Numbered from the stretch's first letter, positions 43,317-54,693 are shown. The stretch: DNA of 64,000 nt from Cyathus striatus (GCA_025738555.1 JAOVFP010000016.1:2852001-2916000); one strand, 5' to 3'. Notes: generated from the letters alone by a model not told the origin. Numbers and translations are program-made.

Positions 43317-44373
43317 AGGTGAGATTGTAGTGAGATGAAAATTGTTCATTTTCTCAGTGTAGTCTCACCAATGTCTCACTAATATCTCTCCACACTCTCA
43401 GATATACCACTAAAATTAACCTGGATTCTCATTGGAGTATCAGAGAATCTCATGAGAATCTCACTGGATTCTACTGAGACTGTGGGTCAGTGACATGACC
43501 TCCTAAAGCTGGATCTGAGTCTAAGGATGAAACTGGTTCTAAAGCTGAAACTGGGTCTAATATTGAGCATGGGCTAGATGCTGATTTAGTTGACTTGAAC
43601 AAACAGAAGGATGTTGAAACAGAAATAGCAAACAAAATGCAAGTTGACACCCAGACTGGAATAGGAGGGTCAAATATGAATACTGGTGAACTTGATGAGG
43701 AGACTGATAAAGAGGAATATGAAAAGAGAGCTGAGAGTGAAATAAATGATCATTCAGATGAAGAGAGTGAAAAAGAGAAAAGTGCAGAGAATGTAAATGA
43801 GAATGATACATTTGAGATGATAGATAACAATAAAGATGGCAGTGAAGAGATGAGTAGTGAGAATGAAGAAGATAATGATGAGAATGAGAATTTTGAGAAT
43901 ACTACTCCTAAGAAAGCAAAAGTCAGTACAAAGAGATATCAAGATTCTACTCCAGAAAGTCATACAGGCAGCTCTATTAATAGAGTTATTAAGAGTAGTC
44001 GCAGATCCACATCCCATAAATCTGCTGCAACAGTTCCACCTGATAGCCCTTCTCCAATTGAGCTTGAAGGTGCTTCTAGAACTCATGGTGGATTTTCTAG
44101 AGGAAGAGCTTTTGGAAATACACTTAACTCTGCTAATTTTGATAATACTAATAATGCATTGATGCATATTGAGGAATCTGATTCAGGCTCTGTAATGGGA
44201 AGAGTTATAATATACTCTGATCGTTCTAAGCAAAGCCCACCATTTGTTGTTACACAGCCACTTGGTACTAAGTTGGGAGATATTCTTCACAATATATGTG
44301 TAGAATATGAGTATACTGCTATTCAATGTGAGTTAGTTACAATATAATATATAATATACTAATAACTAATATT

Positions 44374-44716
44374 TGTTAGAAGTGATCTGACACTTCTCTG
44401 CTGACTAATGAACCTTAGGTAGACTTAGGTAAACTTAGGTACTGGACCTGGGTTGGGACCTTGGTTGGACCCTTAGACCTTGGTTGGACCCTTGGACCCT
44501 TAGACCCTTAGACCCTCGGACTTTGGTAGATAAGCTAGTAGTATATAATCCTGAGGTCCTACAGTGGCAATCCCCACTTGCTCACTGTACATTGGACTTC
44601 AGGTAAGCTGTACACATACTACTTCAATCTAATACTTGCTCACTGTACATTGGACTTCAGACCCTATTGTGTCTCTCTCAGTCCTGCAGGTCACTGCCCT
44701 GGTTGTACATCTCACA
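44374..44716 (+). mobile_element. Solo LTR-A, 343 bp, TSD ATATT
   Basis: A full-length forward LTR-A ending CATCTCACA, in gene A. ATATT is duplicated at 44369-44373 and 44717-44721. Confidence 0.93.
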
Positions 44717-46242
44717 ATATTTGTATAGCTTGTTTTATCTATATTCAAGATGATGATATGTGGGCACTTAAGGGAAAATACCACAAAGCTTTGGAGAAAA
44801 ATGAGACTGTTCCTTGGATTAAAGATGAGAAGGGGAAGTATTCTATTTCTTTGTCAGCTGTAAGTTTCATATTATAACTTCTATAGCATTGCTTCTGAAC
44901 TCTATAACCAGGAGAGTATTTCTGAAATGGTTCCAGCACTGCCTATAACTTTAGGTGGTGGTACTACATCTCAACACATGAAGCCATCTGGGTCAACTGC
45001 CATATCTTATCCATTTGAACTAGACTCTGTGAAAGAAATGTAAAGAAAGATATTTGAATTTCTTATCAGAAATACTTGGCTATTCATGATATTTTTGCCA
45101 AGTTTCCTGGAATGATAGCCAATAACATTTGAAATGAGAAAAGACCTTCTAATGATGACATCATTGAGGTTTTTATGTCAAAGTCAACATACTATTTCTA
45201 TTATAGTAACCCATTTTCTATGGTGCCCCAGATTCCTGGATTGGATAAATAGCTCAAAGGAAATTCAGATGCACCACACACTGGTGAAGTTTGGAGTCAT
45301 GGAGTAAAGCCAAGCTTGAACAACTTGAAGAAGTTATTGGATAATATTAAGAGTGATTGTCCCTCCAGTGCAAATGCAGAGAGTGAAGATGGAGAAGGAT
45401 CTCATAAGAAAAAGAATGACAAAGGAAAAGGGAAGGCAAAAGGGAAGGAGAAAGAATTGGGAAAGGGAAAGGGTAAAGATAAAGAAGTGGAGGTTAAGTC
45501 TAAGGGAAAGAAGAAGAAAACCAATTTGTGAGTATAGTCATTTATGTGAAATAGTGATTGTATATACATGAAACAAACAATTGATGTATTGTTGATGATT
45601 ATCTTTTCCAACTGATTTCTTAAATTATATAACTCTGGTCCTTCTACTGACAATTATGACTAACAGGAACATCTGGAAGATATTAAGCAATTTGATTATA
45701 TTTTATATCTTCATTGGGTTATTTCCTGCAGTTTCGGCAATGCAAGATCCATTTCCATCAGTGAAATTTTCTATATTTGCACAATTTATTGAAGACAACT
45801 TCAGTTCAGAAATTAACTTGAATACAGTTATATTACTGCTATTAACATTAACCAACAATACTGATTTATTAAACTTACATGCAAGACAACAAAATCCATC
45901 ACTACAAGATGAACATGCACAAGTTCATACTAGTTGGATGAATGCATTAAGTAGAGCACTTTATGAAAAATTTAATGAAGATATTTACAAGTTGTTCACT
46001 TCAAATAAAAATACTGAAGTAGATGAAGAAACATTTATTACAGAAGTTGAAGATGAATGCATTTTCAAAGATATTGAAATTAGATCCATATAATGAGCGT
46101 GGAAGATTTACTGAGTGGCTTAAACTAATATCTCACTCTGTCATTGAGCCAATCTTTTTAATTTGCCCTGCATGTGCAGAATGTAATAATTGCAATTGTT
46201 ATAGAAGGTTATTAAGTCAGAAGTCTCAGTCTCATGATATTC

Positions 46243-46481
46243 TATTAGATGTAGCAAAGTGACCACACCAGGGTTTGAACCTGGGACCTATCTGATAGTT
46301 TCAGAGTGCTCTAACCAACTGAGCTATATGGTCTTGTTCAATTGAAAGTTGGGTTGTATTATATATACCCAAGGACCAAGTGTGTTATTCCTGCCAAGAG
46401 CCTCTGTGTATTACTGGGTAGGCATGTATGGAATACTCAGGGACTCTACCTGTCACATGACTAATACATCATCATGCAACA
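46243..46481 (-). mobile_element. TRIM-1 solo LTR with tRNA-like sequence, TSD TATTC
   Basis: A complete reversed 239-bp LTR in gene B. TATTC is duplicated at 46238-46242 and 46482-46486, confirming the TG...TA termini. The tRNA-like segment is at 46261-46333 on the reverse strand, with both boxes intact. Confidence 0.94.
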
Positions 46482-47093
46482 TATTCCACATGTTTCATTC
46501 ATCAAAAACAGTAAACAATATCTGAATTCTCATGTTCTTAGTGGCAAATGTAGTTGTTGCAAAGCAATTTATTATGCAGACCATAAAAGTGTAATTAATC
46601 CATTTAATTCTGCACAGCAGGACAGAATATACTTAAATCTGGCAAAGTACCTTAAAGTGGGAAAACAAGTTTGAGTTGATCATACATTTTCATCTGCTGT
46701 TGTAAATGCAATATACAGCTTTCATGCATCTGCATCTGCATTTTCAGAATTTTGGAATACAACATTTATTATAAATGAGGGAGGATCCAAGGCAATTTCA
46801 TGCTGGCAAGCTTGGCAAGCATTTGTACAGGAATCTATTCGACAAGTTGCCTTGAGTTCTAATACTGTTTTGAAAATAGCTGATGGAACAAAAATTGATG
46901 ATGTAACTAGACATGCCTTTACACATTTGGGAGAAGAAGGTATTGTATGAAGTGCAGAAAATCATCACTGCAGTGAATGTACACAGAGATACAAAGCTAA
47001 TGCTGATATAATTACACCTGATGATCCAGCTGCAGTAGCACAAGTAGATGAAAACCAAAATATACCTGCACTAACAGGTAGGGATGCAGATAG

Positions 47094-47417
47094 TGTCAGA
47101 AGTAACAAGAATAGAGGGGGTGGATGGAGAGAGAATAGAAGATAATAGGAGCAAGGAAGGTGATAAGAGAGCAAATAACTCAGACACAAACACTAACACA
47201 GACACAAGATGAGGAGGAAACTTGTTAACAACTACCAAGATACAGAGTGTTTATATACTAAGGGTGTCTACCAAAGTCCCAACCAAGGTCCATGTAACTA
47301 AGGTAACTGACAGCTGTCAATCTGTCAATCACATATCTGTCAATCACAGAACTGTCAAGTATGACAGGTGACAAGTGACAGCTGTCAAAGAAGCTGTGCA
47401 ACCCTGAATATCTAACA
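47094..47417 (-). mobile_element. Solo LTR-B, TSD GATAG
   Basis: A reversed LTR-B in gene B. GATAG is duplicated at 47089-47093 and 47418-47422. Confidence 0.93.
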
Positions 47418-47569
47418 GATAGAGCAGCTAGAGATGCTGCTGAAGCAAGATATAATGCTCAAAATGCAATGAATGTTGATCCAAGTCCAAATGAGAGCTT
47501 AAATGAGAATTTAGCACTTGTAAATATGGTTGTTATAGATGGCATTGTTATGGGACCTGCTCATTGTGC

Positions 47570-49550
47570 TGTTAGATATTCTGGGTTGCACAGCTTCCTT
47601 GACAGCTGTCACTTATCACCTGTCATACTTGACAGATCTGTGATTGACAGATACTTGATTGACAGATTTGTGATTGACAGATTGACAGCTGTCAGTTACC
47701 TTAGTTACAGGACTTTGGTTGGACTTTGGTAAACTTACTCAGTATATAAACACTCTGTAACTTGGTAGTTGTTAACAAGTTTCCTCCCCATCTGTGTCTG
47801 TGTCAGTGTTTGTGTTTGAGTATTTGCTTCACTATCACCCTCTTTGCTCTTCATTATCCTCTATTCTCTCTCAACCACCCTCCTTATTCTTTGTTACTTC
47901 TGACAGGTTATGGGCCCCACCTTTTAATCTTTGCCACAACATATTACCACTGCTACTCTCTCTATTGTCTGTTTTGGTTATTCCATTTCAGTTCAAACCA
48001 CTTGTTCCTCTTTTGTTTTAGCAATCCCATCATCACTCCATCTCATCATTCACCATGTCTATCAATCCTGCTGCCACAATCATCTATGCTTCTGTCCCTA
48101 CCCTCACCTCCACCAACTGGCATGAATGGGCTACATCCATGGGCATGTTCTTTAGAGCTGCTGGTATTCAGGGGATTTCATTTGGTTCCCCTCCTAAGGA
48201 GGAGAATAAAGATGCTTTGGAGAAGTGGCTGTCTCTTGATGGGCAGATGATTGCCTTCATTTTTGCCAAGGTTCATACTGATTATCAGTACCTTGTTAGG
48301 GATCTGGATTCTGGCAAGGCAGCTTGGGATGCACTCAAAGGTCATTTTCAGAAGTCTACCATTGGTCATAGAATGCAGTATAGGAAGGAGTTTCACAGGG
48401 TTCCTCATGACATCACCAAACCTATTGACTTCTATATCCAGTCTGTTGTTGCAGCTTCCAAGAAGCTCTCAGGCTTAGGCTGCACTGTTGATGACACTGA
48501 AGTTGTTGATGTCATTCTCATAAATCTGGATGAGTCCTTCCACACTATTAGAAATGCCATTCTTGCCAGGAAGGATGAGCTCACCTTGGAGGATTTGAAG
48601 GTCTTGCTCCAGTCTGCTACTTCTGCAGATGTGGACCCCACTTCCACTTCTCTTCCCCACATCTCTGGTCTTGCTGCTTCTGCTCAGGGAAGGCATGCAT
48701 TTGGTGGATTTACAGGTTCAGGTCATGGCCATTCAGGTTCAGGTCATGGTCATTTAGATCACAGGTCTCAGGGACATACAGGATTATCAGGATTAGGTGG
48801 GAGTCCCTCCCTAGTGGATTCCAAGGGCTTTAGGTGGTGCAATCCCACTAATGAAGGTGCCTGTCATAGGTGTGGAAGGTCTGGTCACATTGCTGCTAGG
48901 TGCATGTATGACATGCCTCAGGAGGTTAAAGATTGGATTATGTCCAACTCTTCTCACAACAGGTCTATGCAGCAGGCCAACTTGGCTTACCATTTCTTGT
49001 CTTCACCCATTCACTCTCCCAGCAATTCCCCTCCCTCATCCCCTCACCTCAATGCATCTATGGCTAGGCAATACTTTACTGGAGATGTCAATAATGGATT
49101 TCCTCACCCTTTGGTTATTTGATGGACTTTGGATTTGATGGACTTTGGATTCTATGGACTTGTGTTAGATTAGATGGGAGTTTAGTTGTACTAGCTGTGC
49201 AAAGTGGGAGTGTTAGATATTCTGGGTTGCACAGCTTCCTTGACAGCTGTCACTTATCACCTGTCATACTTGACAGATCTGTGATTGACAGATACTTGAT
49301 TGACAGATTTGTGATTGACAGATTGACAGCTGTCAGTTACCTTAGTTACAGGACTTTGGTTGGACTTTGGTAGACTTACTCAGTATATGTTTAAAACACT
49401 CTGTAACTTGGTAGTTGTTAACAAGTTTCCTCCCCATCTGTGTCTGTGTCAGTGTTTGTGTTTAGTATTTGCTTCACTATCACCCTCTTTGCTCTTCATT
49501 ATCCTCTATTCTCTCTCAACCACCCTCCTTATTCTTTGTTACTTCTGACA
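47570..49550 (+). mobile_element. Gag-only LTR element 3 (TR-GAG-like, LTR-B subtype 2), TSD TGTGC
   Basis: LTR 47570-47905, primer site 47906-47918 (GGTTATGGGCCCC), gag ORF, purine tract AAAGTGGGAG, LTR 49211-49550. TGTGC is duplicated at 47565-47569 and 49551-49555. It splits the CxC6-like cluster of gene B between two conserved residues (HC and A). It is the most divergent of the three gag-only copies but still has an open frame. Confidence 0.95.
48055..49122 (+). CDS. Copia-type Gag protein, 355 aa
   Basis: An intact ORF, third member of the gag-only family. The N-terminus differs most (MSINPAATIIYASV, then TSTNWHEWATSMGMFF), while the middle (GHFQKSTIGHRMQYRKEF, DTEVVDVILINLDESF) and the zinc knuckle (CHRCGRSGHIAARC) and tail (VKDWIMSNSSHNRSM) are conserved. 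That three diverged copies all keep an open gag and no pol argues for selection on Gag or for very recent spread of each lineage. No protease motif is present. Confidence 0.92.
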   Translation: MSINPAATIIYASVPTLTSTNWHEWATSMGMFFRAAGIQGISFGSPPKEENKDALEKWLSLDGQMIAFIFAKVHTDYQYLVRDLDSGKAAWDALKGHFQKSTIGHRMQYRKEFHRVPHDITKPIDFYIQSVVAASKKLSGLGCTVDDTEVVDVILINLDESFHTIRNAILARKDELTLEDLKVLLQSATSADVDPTSTSLPHISGLAASAQGRHAFGGFTGSGHGHSGSGHGHLDHRSQGHTGLSGLGGSPSLVDSKGFRWCNPTNEGACHRCGRSGHIAARCMYDMPQEVKDWIMSNSSHNRSMQQANLAYHFLSSPIHSPSNSPPSSPHLNASMARQYFTGDVNNGFPHPLVI

Positions 49551-50493
49551 TGTGCCATAGAGAACTATACTCAAGATCTAGTCAATGCAAGACAAGGTGT
49601 TTTCTGTGCTATGCATGAAGTACTACACAAAAATTTATGCAGAGTAAATGGCTGCAATAAAAATCTAGTTCAAAATACAAAGGCATGTGAAGAACACCAG
49701 CAAAAGTGGCGATCACATTTCACAAGATTTGGCAGACAGTCATTACTTGGTGTCCAAAGAATATTATGGCATACTCAGGAAGAACAACTCCCATGGTTAC
49801 CTCAGATCAATAGACAAGTTCAAGCACATGATATTATGAGCTCCAGGGAGAAAAAGAAAAAAAAAGACTACTTTTCTCCATCATGATTTTATTGTGTTGA
49901 AATAATCTGTGCACCATGTGGTGTAGTCCTTGCTTGGGCAAAGTTTGATAAGTCCAAGTCTATAGATCAAATATTTGATTTTTTAGAAAAAGTATTTCCA
50001 ACAGAGGATGTCCAGCCAAGTTATGTATGCATAGATAAAGCCTGTGTTCTTCTCAAAAGTGCAGCTACAAATGGGAAATGGATTGAGTAGAAAAATACAA
50101 CACGATTTGTTGTTGACTCTTATCATTATATTAATCATAGGGTGACTGGTTATATATGTCATAAATGGTGTAACCCAGCACCATTAAATGGATCTGCTCC
50201 AAATCTAGTTGTGGTTGAACATGATGTGAATGGTGTTCCACATTACAAACGTGCATTTAATACATAAGTTAGTTTTATATTCTTATAATTGTATAACTAT
50301 TGCTAATTAGTAACATAAGGCATGTGAGCAATTAAATGCATGGATAGGCGGCTTCCAAACAATGTTGAACAGAATGACATTATCTAATTTTAACTGGACC
50401 ATGCACATACTATTGTTTTTATACACACAAAGGGTTATAAAGAGGCAACAAATGAAAGATCAAGTGGTAGAAGAAGATGACAATGAGGAATAG

Positions 50494-51062
50494 AAATTGA
50501 TATAGAGAGGAATGACTAATACACCAAGTGCTGCTAAGTAGTATAGGTTAGTACAATATTTGTTGTTCATTTTCAATATATGTGTATGATGCTAGTTGTA
50601 TCATTAAAATTCATGTATAAGATAGACAATTCCATGTAAATTTTATGTGGACTCTATATAAGGTTTATACATATCAGACATCATGAACTGTTCATAAAGT
50701 TCACTAGACTCCATATGTACTCCATGTATACTCCATGTGTACTCCATGTGGAGTGTACATAAACCTCTACAATGTTCTTCACATATGAATGAGGAGTGTA
50801 TGTGGACTTTTATTACTACATGTGGACTCCATGTGGGTGCAATGTGGAGTAAATATGAATTTTAATCTATGTATAAAGTTCACATATACTCCACATGGAC
50901 TCCATGTGGAACTATGTGGACTCCACAAGGAGTTTACATGGAATTTATGGACTCAATGTGGACTTTACATGGACTTCACATGGACTCCATATAGAATTTA
51001 AGGAGACTACATGGAGGCTATGTGGAGTCCATGTATACCTGTGGGAGAGTGTAAATTACTGC
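50494..51062. repeat. KDZ-1 right subterminal word array and terminus
   Basis: After gene B, AT-rich sequence passes into dense CATGTGGACTCC and ATGTGGAGT words from about 50620, ending GGGAGAGTGTAAATTACTGC at 51062. Frames here (for example at 50789) are word artefacts. Confidence 0.78.
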
Positions 51063-52596
51063 TATTTAGGTGGATTTATGTGCCATCATGCACAGGGTAA
51101 CATTTATAACAGTGCAGAATTTCTGGAAATTGAGAAGCAGTCAACCTATCTAGAACATGTCAAAGGAATTGTATACCTTTACATTTCAAAGCTAAATCCA
51201 ACGAATCTGAAAGTTATAAATATGAACTCAATGACTTTCATTAAGATTCCTGTTTCAGTAAATTCAATGGAACCTGTTATGAAAGGACTGGCAAAGAAAT
51301 ATGATCCTATTGCTGATTCTAATCAGTGGTTTTATGTTGTTTATAGTGGCAGCTCACATTGGTGTCTTTTGGGTAACTTTGAATGTGCTATTGAGGAAAA
51401 TGAGGAATTTACATGGATTCAGCAAGAAAATTATGTTTTACATGTATTATGTGTAAGTGTTATTTTTATGTATTTTTACAGCTCCAAACTCAACTATACA
51501 AATAGTCTTCTTTTTGTTCTTCAGGTCAAGAAGAGTCCACACCAATTACATTTCAGTCTTGCTCTGCATCTCTTTCCACTCACAATCGATCTGTATCAAT
51601 GGCTCCATCTGCTGTAACAGAAGCTGCTGCTGAGTTTCAAGTAATTGCTGCCCATCTTGGTGTCCATGCAAATGAACTTCACTGCATGTTTGAGGATGGA
51701 ATTAGAGGCCAATATAAGAAGTACATGATGGCTCTCGAGTATCTGGATATATATAACTCAATGGCAAGGAACAACCAATGGCAAGGGAAACCACCAAGAA
51801 AGAAGGAAATCATTGACATTTTCCTGTCCTATTTATACTTTCAGTCTAATCACTTGAAGTTTTTTACAAAGCTATCAGATTATCCTCTTTTAAAGGAATG
51901 GATGGAGGGAAAAGATGATGCTCCATCTGACCTGGAAGCATAGGGATATGAGAAGTCCCAAAAATATACATTTGAGGACCTTAAAACATTTTATAACAAT
52001 GGAGGGACACTTGATCCTGACAGAGCAGTAAGAAAGAAAGTGAAGGGAAAGGGAAAGGGAAAGGGAAAGGGAAAGGGAAAGGGAAAGTGAAAGGGAAAGG
52101 GAAAGGGAAAGGGAAAGGGAAAGGGAAGGAAAGGGAAAGGGAAAGGGAAAGGAAAGGGAAAGGGAAAGGGAAAGGGAAAGGAAAGGGAAAGGGAAAGGGA
52201 AAGGGAAAGGGAAAGGGAAAAAGGGAAAGGGAAAGGGAAAGGAAAGGAAAGGGAAAGGGAAAGGGAAAGGGAAAGGGAAAGGGAAAGGGAAAGGGAAAGG
52301 GAAAGGGAAGGGGAAAGGGAAAGGGAAAGGGAAAGGGAAAGGGAAAAGTTAAAAGTAAACAGGAGGAGTCAGATGATGAGGAGTCAGATGATGATGATGG
52401 TGATGATGATGATGATGATGAGGAGGAGGAGGAGGAGGAGGAGGAGGAGGAGGAGGAGAAAATGGAGAAGAATAAGAATAAGAATAATAAGAGAAAGGAC
52501 AAGCAAATGGAGAAAGGGAAGGGTAAAGGGAAGGGTAAAAGTAAAGAAAAGGATAAGGAAGTTAAGAAGGCTTCTAAGAAGAAAGCTAAAGAGTAA
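51063..52596 (+). pseudogene. KDZ-2 accessory gene A, right part
   Basis: Starts at the KDZ-1 insertion site inside the codons for YLGGFMCHH. Readable segments are AQGNIYNSAEF, FIKIPVSVNSMEP, SSHWCLLGNFECAIEENEE, then after a probable intron AAEFQVIAAHLGV, YLDIYNSMARNNQW, KKEIIDIFLSYLYF. It is homologous to the second half of the KDZ-1 gene A. The C-terminus is a huge Lys/Gly run encoded by a GGGAAA microsatellite (52036-52346) followed by Asp/Glu runs and a basic tail ending KKAKE. Function unknown. The 5' half should lie left of 37583 but I could not identify it with confidence. Confidence 0.6.
52036..52346 (+). repeat. GGGAAA microsatellite in coding sequence
   Basis: About 50 GGGAAA hexamers with occasional single-base slips, read as Gly-Lys repeats in one frame. 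The slips shift the frame several times, so the exact protein is uncertain and may vary between individuals or with sequencing errors. Confidence 0.9.
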
Positions 52597-54023
52597 GCTG
52601 ATTTTATTTTGAATGAATTTTTTTTTCATTTTTAAAATGTAGTATAAAATTTGAGATCTTTGTATTCTGTCTCATATGCCAAATTCTTATGCATCTATTC
52701 CTCCAAAAAAAATGTGTCTTGTATAGTTTTGTAACTGGATGTTCCACTCTAATGGAATTTGTTCTTATTTTTACAACACTTTGGAGATCTAAAGATTGGA
52801 TGAATTTTAAGAACCCAACTATAAATTTGCACATATGGATTATTTTAATAACGTTGCCAGGAGTATCAGCAAACATGCAGCCCTTTCCTGATATATCATT
52901 TAAAACTTTTAGCAAATTTATCAGTAATAATTATAGTTCAGAAATCTCCTTATCAACAGCCTTAGTAATACTATTTACAGTTACACACAACTGTAACTTA
53001 TTAAGTCTTCATGCATGGCAACACAATCCTAGATATCCTCAGGAGAATAATGTACAAATGACTGCTTGGATGCTTACCTTATCTTGAGCTTTACAAGAAC
53101 AACTTGGGGAGAGATGTAACAAATTGTTTAAAGGTGAACCTGGTGACCAAGCAGATACTACTTTGGCACTGAGCTTGGATAAATTAATGAAGACTCTAAA
53201 GCTTAATCCATGTGAATCATCTGGCAAATTTAAAGGAAACTTAAAGTCAGTATCTCATAAAGAGATTTCACCATCATTTGTTATTTGTCCTGTAACTGCT
53301 GTATGTCAAACAAATACATGCCCCCCATTAACATTGCACTTATTGACAAGTATAAGAGATATTCCTTGAGTTACTTTAATTCAGAGTACTGAAACAATAA
53401 AAAATGTTCAAGTACTTACAGGAATCTGCAATAAATGTAAAACACAATACTCAGCTGATAGAGAGAAAGTTTCAATTCCTAATAAAAAAAGTACTTGAGT
53501 TTACCTCAATTCTGCAAAGTATGTTAAAGTGGGACAGTCACTGTGGGTGGACAGAATATTTTCAAATGCAGCTGTCAATGCAATCTATAGCTTTCATGCA
53601 TCAGCTGCTGCTTACACTCAATTTTGGAATAATAACTTTTCTGATGAACAAAGCATCACCCACAGACATATTTGGCAGGCATTCATTCAAGAAACTGTTA
53701 GAGCCTTAGCTGCTGTGTGAGGCATAAATTTGGAAGTTGAAGATGGACTTTCAATTGATAATCTTACATGTGAAGCTTATTCTTTACTTGGTAATAATGG
53801 AATCATTTGATCTGCTGATAAGCACACTTGTGCTGAGTGTACACATGTCTACCAAGACAGATCTAATGTGACATCAGAAGTTGACTCTGCTGGTGTGGTA
53901 GGAATTGATGAAAACAGATCAGTTCCTAATCTTGTACAATCAGAAAGTACCCAGGAAGATATGAATTCTGTAAATGTACAAGCAGCAGTAGCAGATATGG
54001 AAAATAATGATTCTACAATAAAT

Positions 54024-54346
54024 TGTCAGAAGTAACAAGAATAAAGGAGGGTGATTGAGAGAATAGAGTGTGATAAAGAAGCAAAGAGGGTGATAGTGGA
54101 GCAAAGACTCAGACACAAACACAGACACAGACACAAGATGGGGAGGAAACTTGTTAACTACTACCAAGTTACAGAGTGTTTATATACTAAGGCTGTCTAC
54201 CAAAGTCCCAACCAAGGTCCATGTAACTAAGGTAACTGACAGCTGTCAATCTGTCAATCACATATCTGTCAATTACAGAACTGTCAAGTATGACAGGTGA
54301 CAAGTGACAGCTGTCAAAGAAGCTGTGCAACCCTGAATATCTAACA
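54024..54346 (-). mobile_element. Solo LTR-B, TSD TAAAT
   Basis: A reversed LTR-B in KDZ-2 gene B. TAAAT is duplicated at 54019-54023 and 54347-54351. Confidence 0.93.
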
Positions 54347-54693
54347 TAAATGAGAATGAGTATGCACCTGTAAAAATAGTGGTACTAGATGGTATTATAA
54401 TGGACCCAACACACTGTGCATTTGAAGGGTGTACAAGTGAGTTGCATAATGCACGTGGAGGTGTTTTTTGTGAAGTACATGAAGCTTTTTATGGTGCATG
54501 CTGTTGTATTCAAGGTTGCACTAATATGAAAAAGCAAGGTACACAGGCTTGTAATGATCACCAAGCTGAGTGGACAAGATTTCAATCAACTCATCATTCT
54601 TCTTATCAAGCTGGTGTAAGGAGAATGCTTTACTGCCCAGGAGAACAGAATGAATGGAGTACAGTTAGACCAAGAAATTCTCAGCCACATGAC

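Larger units (their letters stand above)
41853..43502 (+). mobile_element. KDZ-related non-autonomous element E2, TSD CTAAAGCT
   Basis: A 1.65-kb insert in gene A. CTAAAGCT is duplicated at 41845-41852 and 43503-43510, and removal restores the reading frame (IGTKA to GSESK). The right end CAGTGACATGACCTC resembles the E1 end GAGTGTAAAGACCTC. Subterminal words are ACTCTCACTAGACTCTC. The interior is a large inverted repeat of GTGTGACATGTTGGAAAA units. It contains a solo LTR-B. Confidence 0.82.
41248..45531 (+). pseudogene. KDZ-1 accessory gene A (acidic and Lys/Gly-rich protein)
   Basis: Begins MAPKSSKQQQKSTK at 41248, with a probable intron at about 41288-41345. Exons continue through PPPIIWASAST and, after an 8-bp-TSD insertion (41853-43502), resume in frame at GSESKDETGSK. 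A long acidic stretch follows (DEETDKEEYEK and SSENEEDNDENENF), then a folded-looking segment (VMGRVIIYSDRS, PLGTKLGDILHNICVEYEY), a solo LTR-A in or next to an intron, then MWALKGKYHKALEKNE. Further pieces run to a Lys/Gly tail (GKGKAKGKEKELGKGKGK). In-frame stops lie near 45040 and 45249. It is homologous to the KDZ-2 gene at 51063-52596. I recognise no domain; a DNA- or chromatin-contacting role is only a guess from charge. Confidence 0.65.
45656..50493 (+). pseudogene. KDZ-1 gene B: CxC5/CxC6-type KDZ-associated transposase, decayed
   Basis: Pieces in order: an N-terminal segment from ATG 45656 with FPSVKFSIFAQFIEDNFSSE, a cysteine cluster (ICPACAECNNCNC), LSGKCSCCKAIYYAD, AVVNAIYSFHAS, HHCSECTQRYKA, then the CxC6-like cluster split by a gag-only element (GPAHC, then VFCAMHEVLHKNLCRVNGC and ACEEHQQKW). 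The C-terminal core follows: CVEIICAPCGVVLAW, YVCIDKAC, VVDSYHYINH, CNPAPLNGSAPN, RAFNT and, after an intron, ACEQLNAWIGG. I read CIDKAC, VDSYHY and CEQLNAW as the D, D, E of a KDZ-type core (inference). Stops near 46672, 46948 and 50086 and three insertions (TRIM-1, LTR-B, TR-GAG) destroy it. Confidence 0.82.
37591..51062 (+). mobile_element. KDZ-1, 13.5-kb KDZ-type element, TSD TATTTAGG
   Basis: The left end AGCACTTTACGGTCCCCCAC and right end GTGGGAGAGTGTAAATTACTGC (reverse of TTTACACTCTCCCAC) form the family terminus. TATTTAGG is duplicated at 37583-37590 and 51063-51070 (10 bp if the preceding GC is counted). It interrupts accessory gene A of KDZ-2. Order inside: subterminal array, tRNA-like segment, C-rich block, gene A, gene B (CxC5/CxC6 KDZ transposase), subterminal array. 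Both arrays use the word CATGTGGACTCC. Both genes are decayed and hold further insertions. Confidence 0.8.

Noticed and set aside
51981..52502. Reverse-strand Phe/Pro-rich ORF
   Set aside because: It is the complement of the GGGAAA microsatellite within gene A.
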